From Burkholderiaceae bacterium (GTDB lineage: Bacteria > Pseudomonadota > Gammaproteobacteria > Burkholderiales > Burkholderiaceae_C), in NCBI GenBank assembly GCA_017853735.1, contig JAFMJA010000162.1, positions 1 to 6,303 of the forward strand: a DNA stretch of 6,303 nucleotides, written 5' to 3'. Below are positions 6,135 to 6,303 of the stretch, piece by piece; the first letter of the stretch is position 1; each line of letters opens with the position of its first letter. The position numbers and the translations under genes are program-made. The notes beneath the pieces were generated by a model. It was not told the DNA's origin. It saw only the letters and a list, made by a program, of their open reading frames with translations, and searched no databases.

Positions 6135-6303
6135 ATGGCCGAGGCAGCCGCGGCCGAACTCGAGGCGCCGCCCGAGCAAGCTCAGGACCCGTCAGCGGCT
6201 ACGCCTGAGCCTGCTGCCGACCAGGCGCCTGCGCAGGAACAGCCTGCTGCGCAGCCGACACCGGAAGACGCGGCCTCAGAAGCGCCAGAGCCCTTGGCGC
6301 CTG
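6135..6303 (+). CDS. Gene in motB position, acidic Ala/Pro/Glu N-terminus (3' partial)
   Basis: The frame opens with ATG 6135, two bases after the motA stop, with GAGG (6122-6125) 9 bases upstream inside the end of motA; it stays open for 56 codons to the window edge. By position it should encode MotB, the peptidoglycan-anchored stator subunit, and tight motA-motB coupling is the norm. The visible part does not itself prove this: it is low-complexity, with 19 Ala, 12 Pro, 9 Glu, 6 Gln, 3 Asp and no Lys or Arg (net charge about -12), probably disordered, and no membrane segment has been reached. Classical MotB begins with a short basic stretch and enters the membrane by about residue 30-50. 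So this is either MotB with an acidic N-terminal extension or another protein. The OmpA-like domain, if any, lies beyond the window. Confidence 0.6.
   Translation, partial: MAEAAAAELEAPPEQAQDPSAATPEPAADQAPAQEQPAAQPTPEDAASEAPEPLAP

Overview
This window is a stretch of flagellar gene cluster from a GC-rich Gram-negative bacterium. All genes lie on the + strand in the order flhA (5' end missing), flhF, flhG, fliA, fliS, motA, and the start of a motB-position gene. Having flhF, flhG and fliA directly after flhA is typical of polarly flagellated Beta- and Gammaproteobacteria and their relatives, so Pseudomonadota is a safe reading. The exact class is an inference and cannot be fixed from this sequence alone.

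Layout: positions 1-4610 hold the export-gate gene flhA, the polar-placement GTPase flhF, the number-control ATPase flhG and the sigma-28 gene fliA. They are tightly packed: flhF and flhG overlap by 8 bases and fliA starts 5 bases after flhG, so they look like one early/middle flagellar operon whose promoter lies outside the window. Positions 4611-4739 are a short intergenic region with an imperfect hairpin and a very good sigma-28 promoter. Positions 4740-6303 hold fliS (filament-subunit chaperone), motA (stator) and the start of a gene placed like motB. These are late functions, fitting transcription by the FliA made just upstream.

The genes form a short regulatory relay. FlhF and FlhG set where and how many flagella form, FlhA builds the export gate, and FliA then switches on the next gene block, which supplies the flagellin chaperone and the motor. 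There is no RNA gene, mobile element, CRISPR array or gene-free stretch above 300 bases. No previously undescribed system is evident. The points worth a second look are departures from the family norm: eroded GTPase motifs in FlhF, an FlhG without the usual FlhF-activating N-terminal motif, an acidic Ala/Pro/Glu leader where a basic MotB N-terminus is expected, fliS separated from fliD, and a clear FliA-type promoter downstream of fliA.
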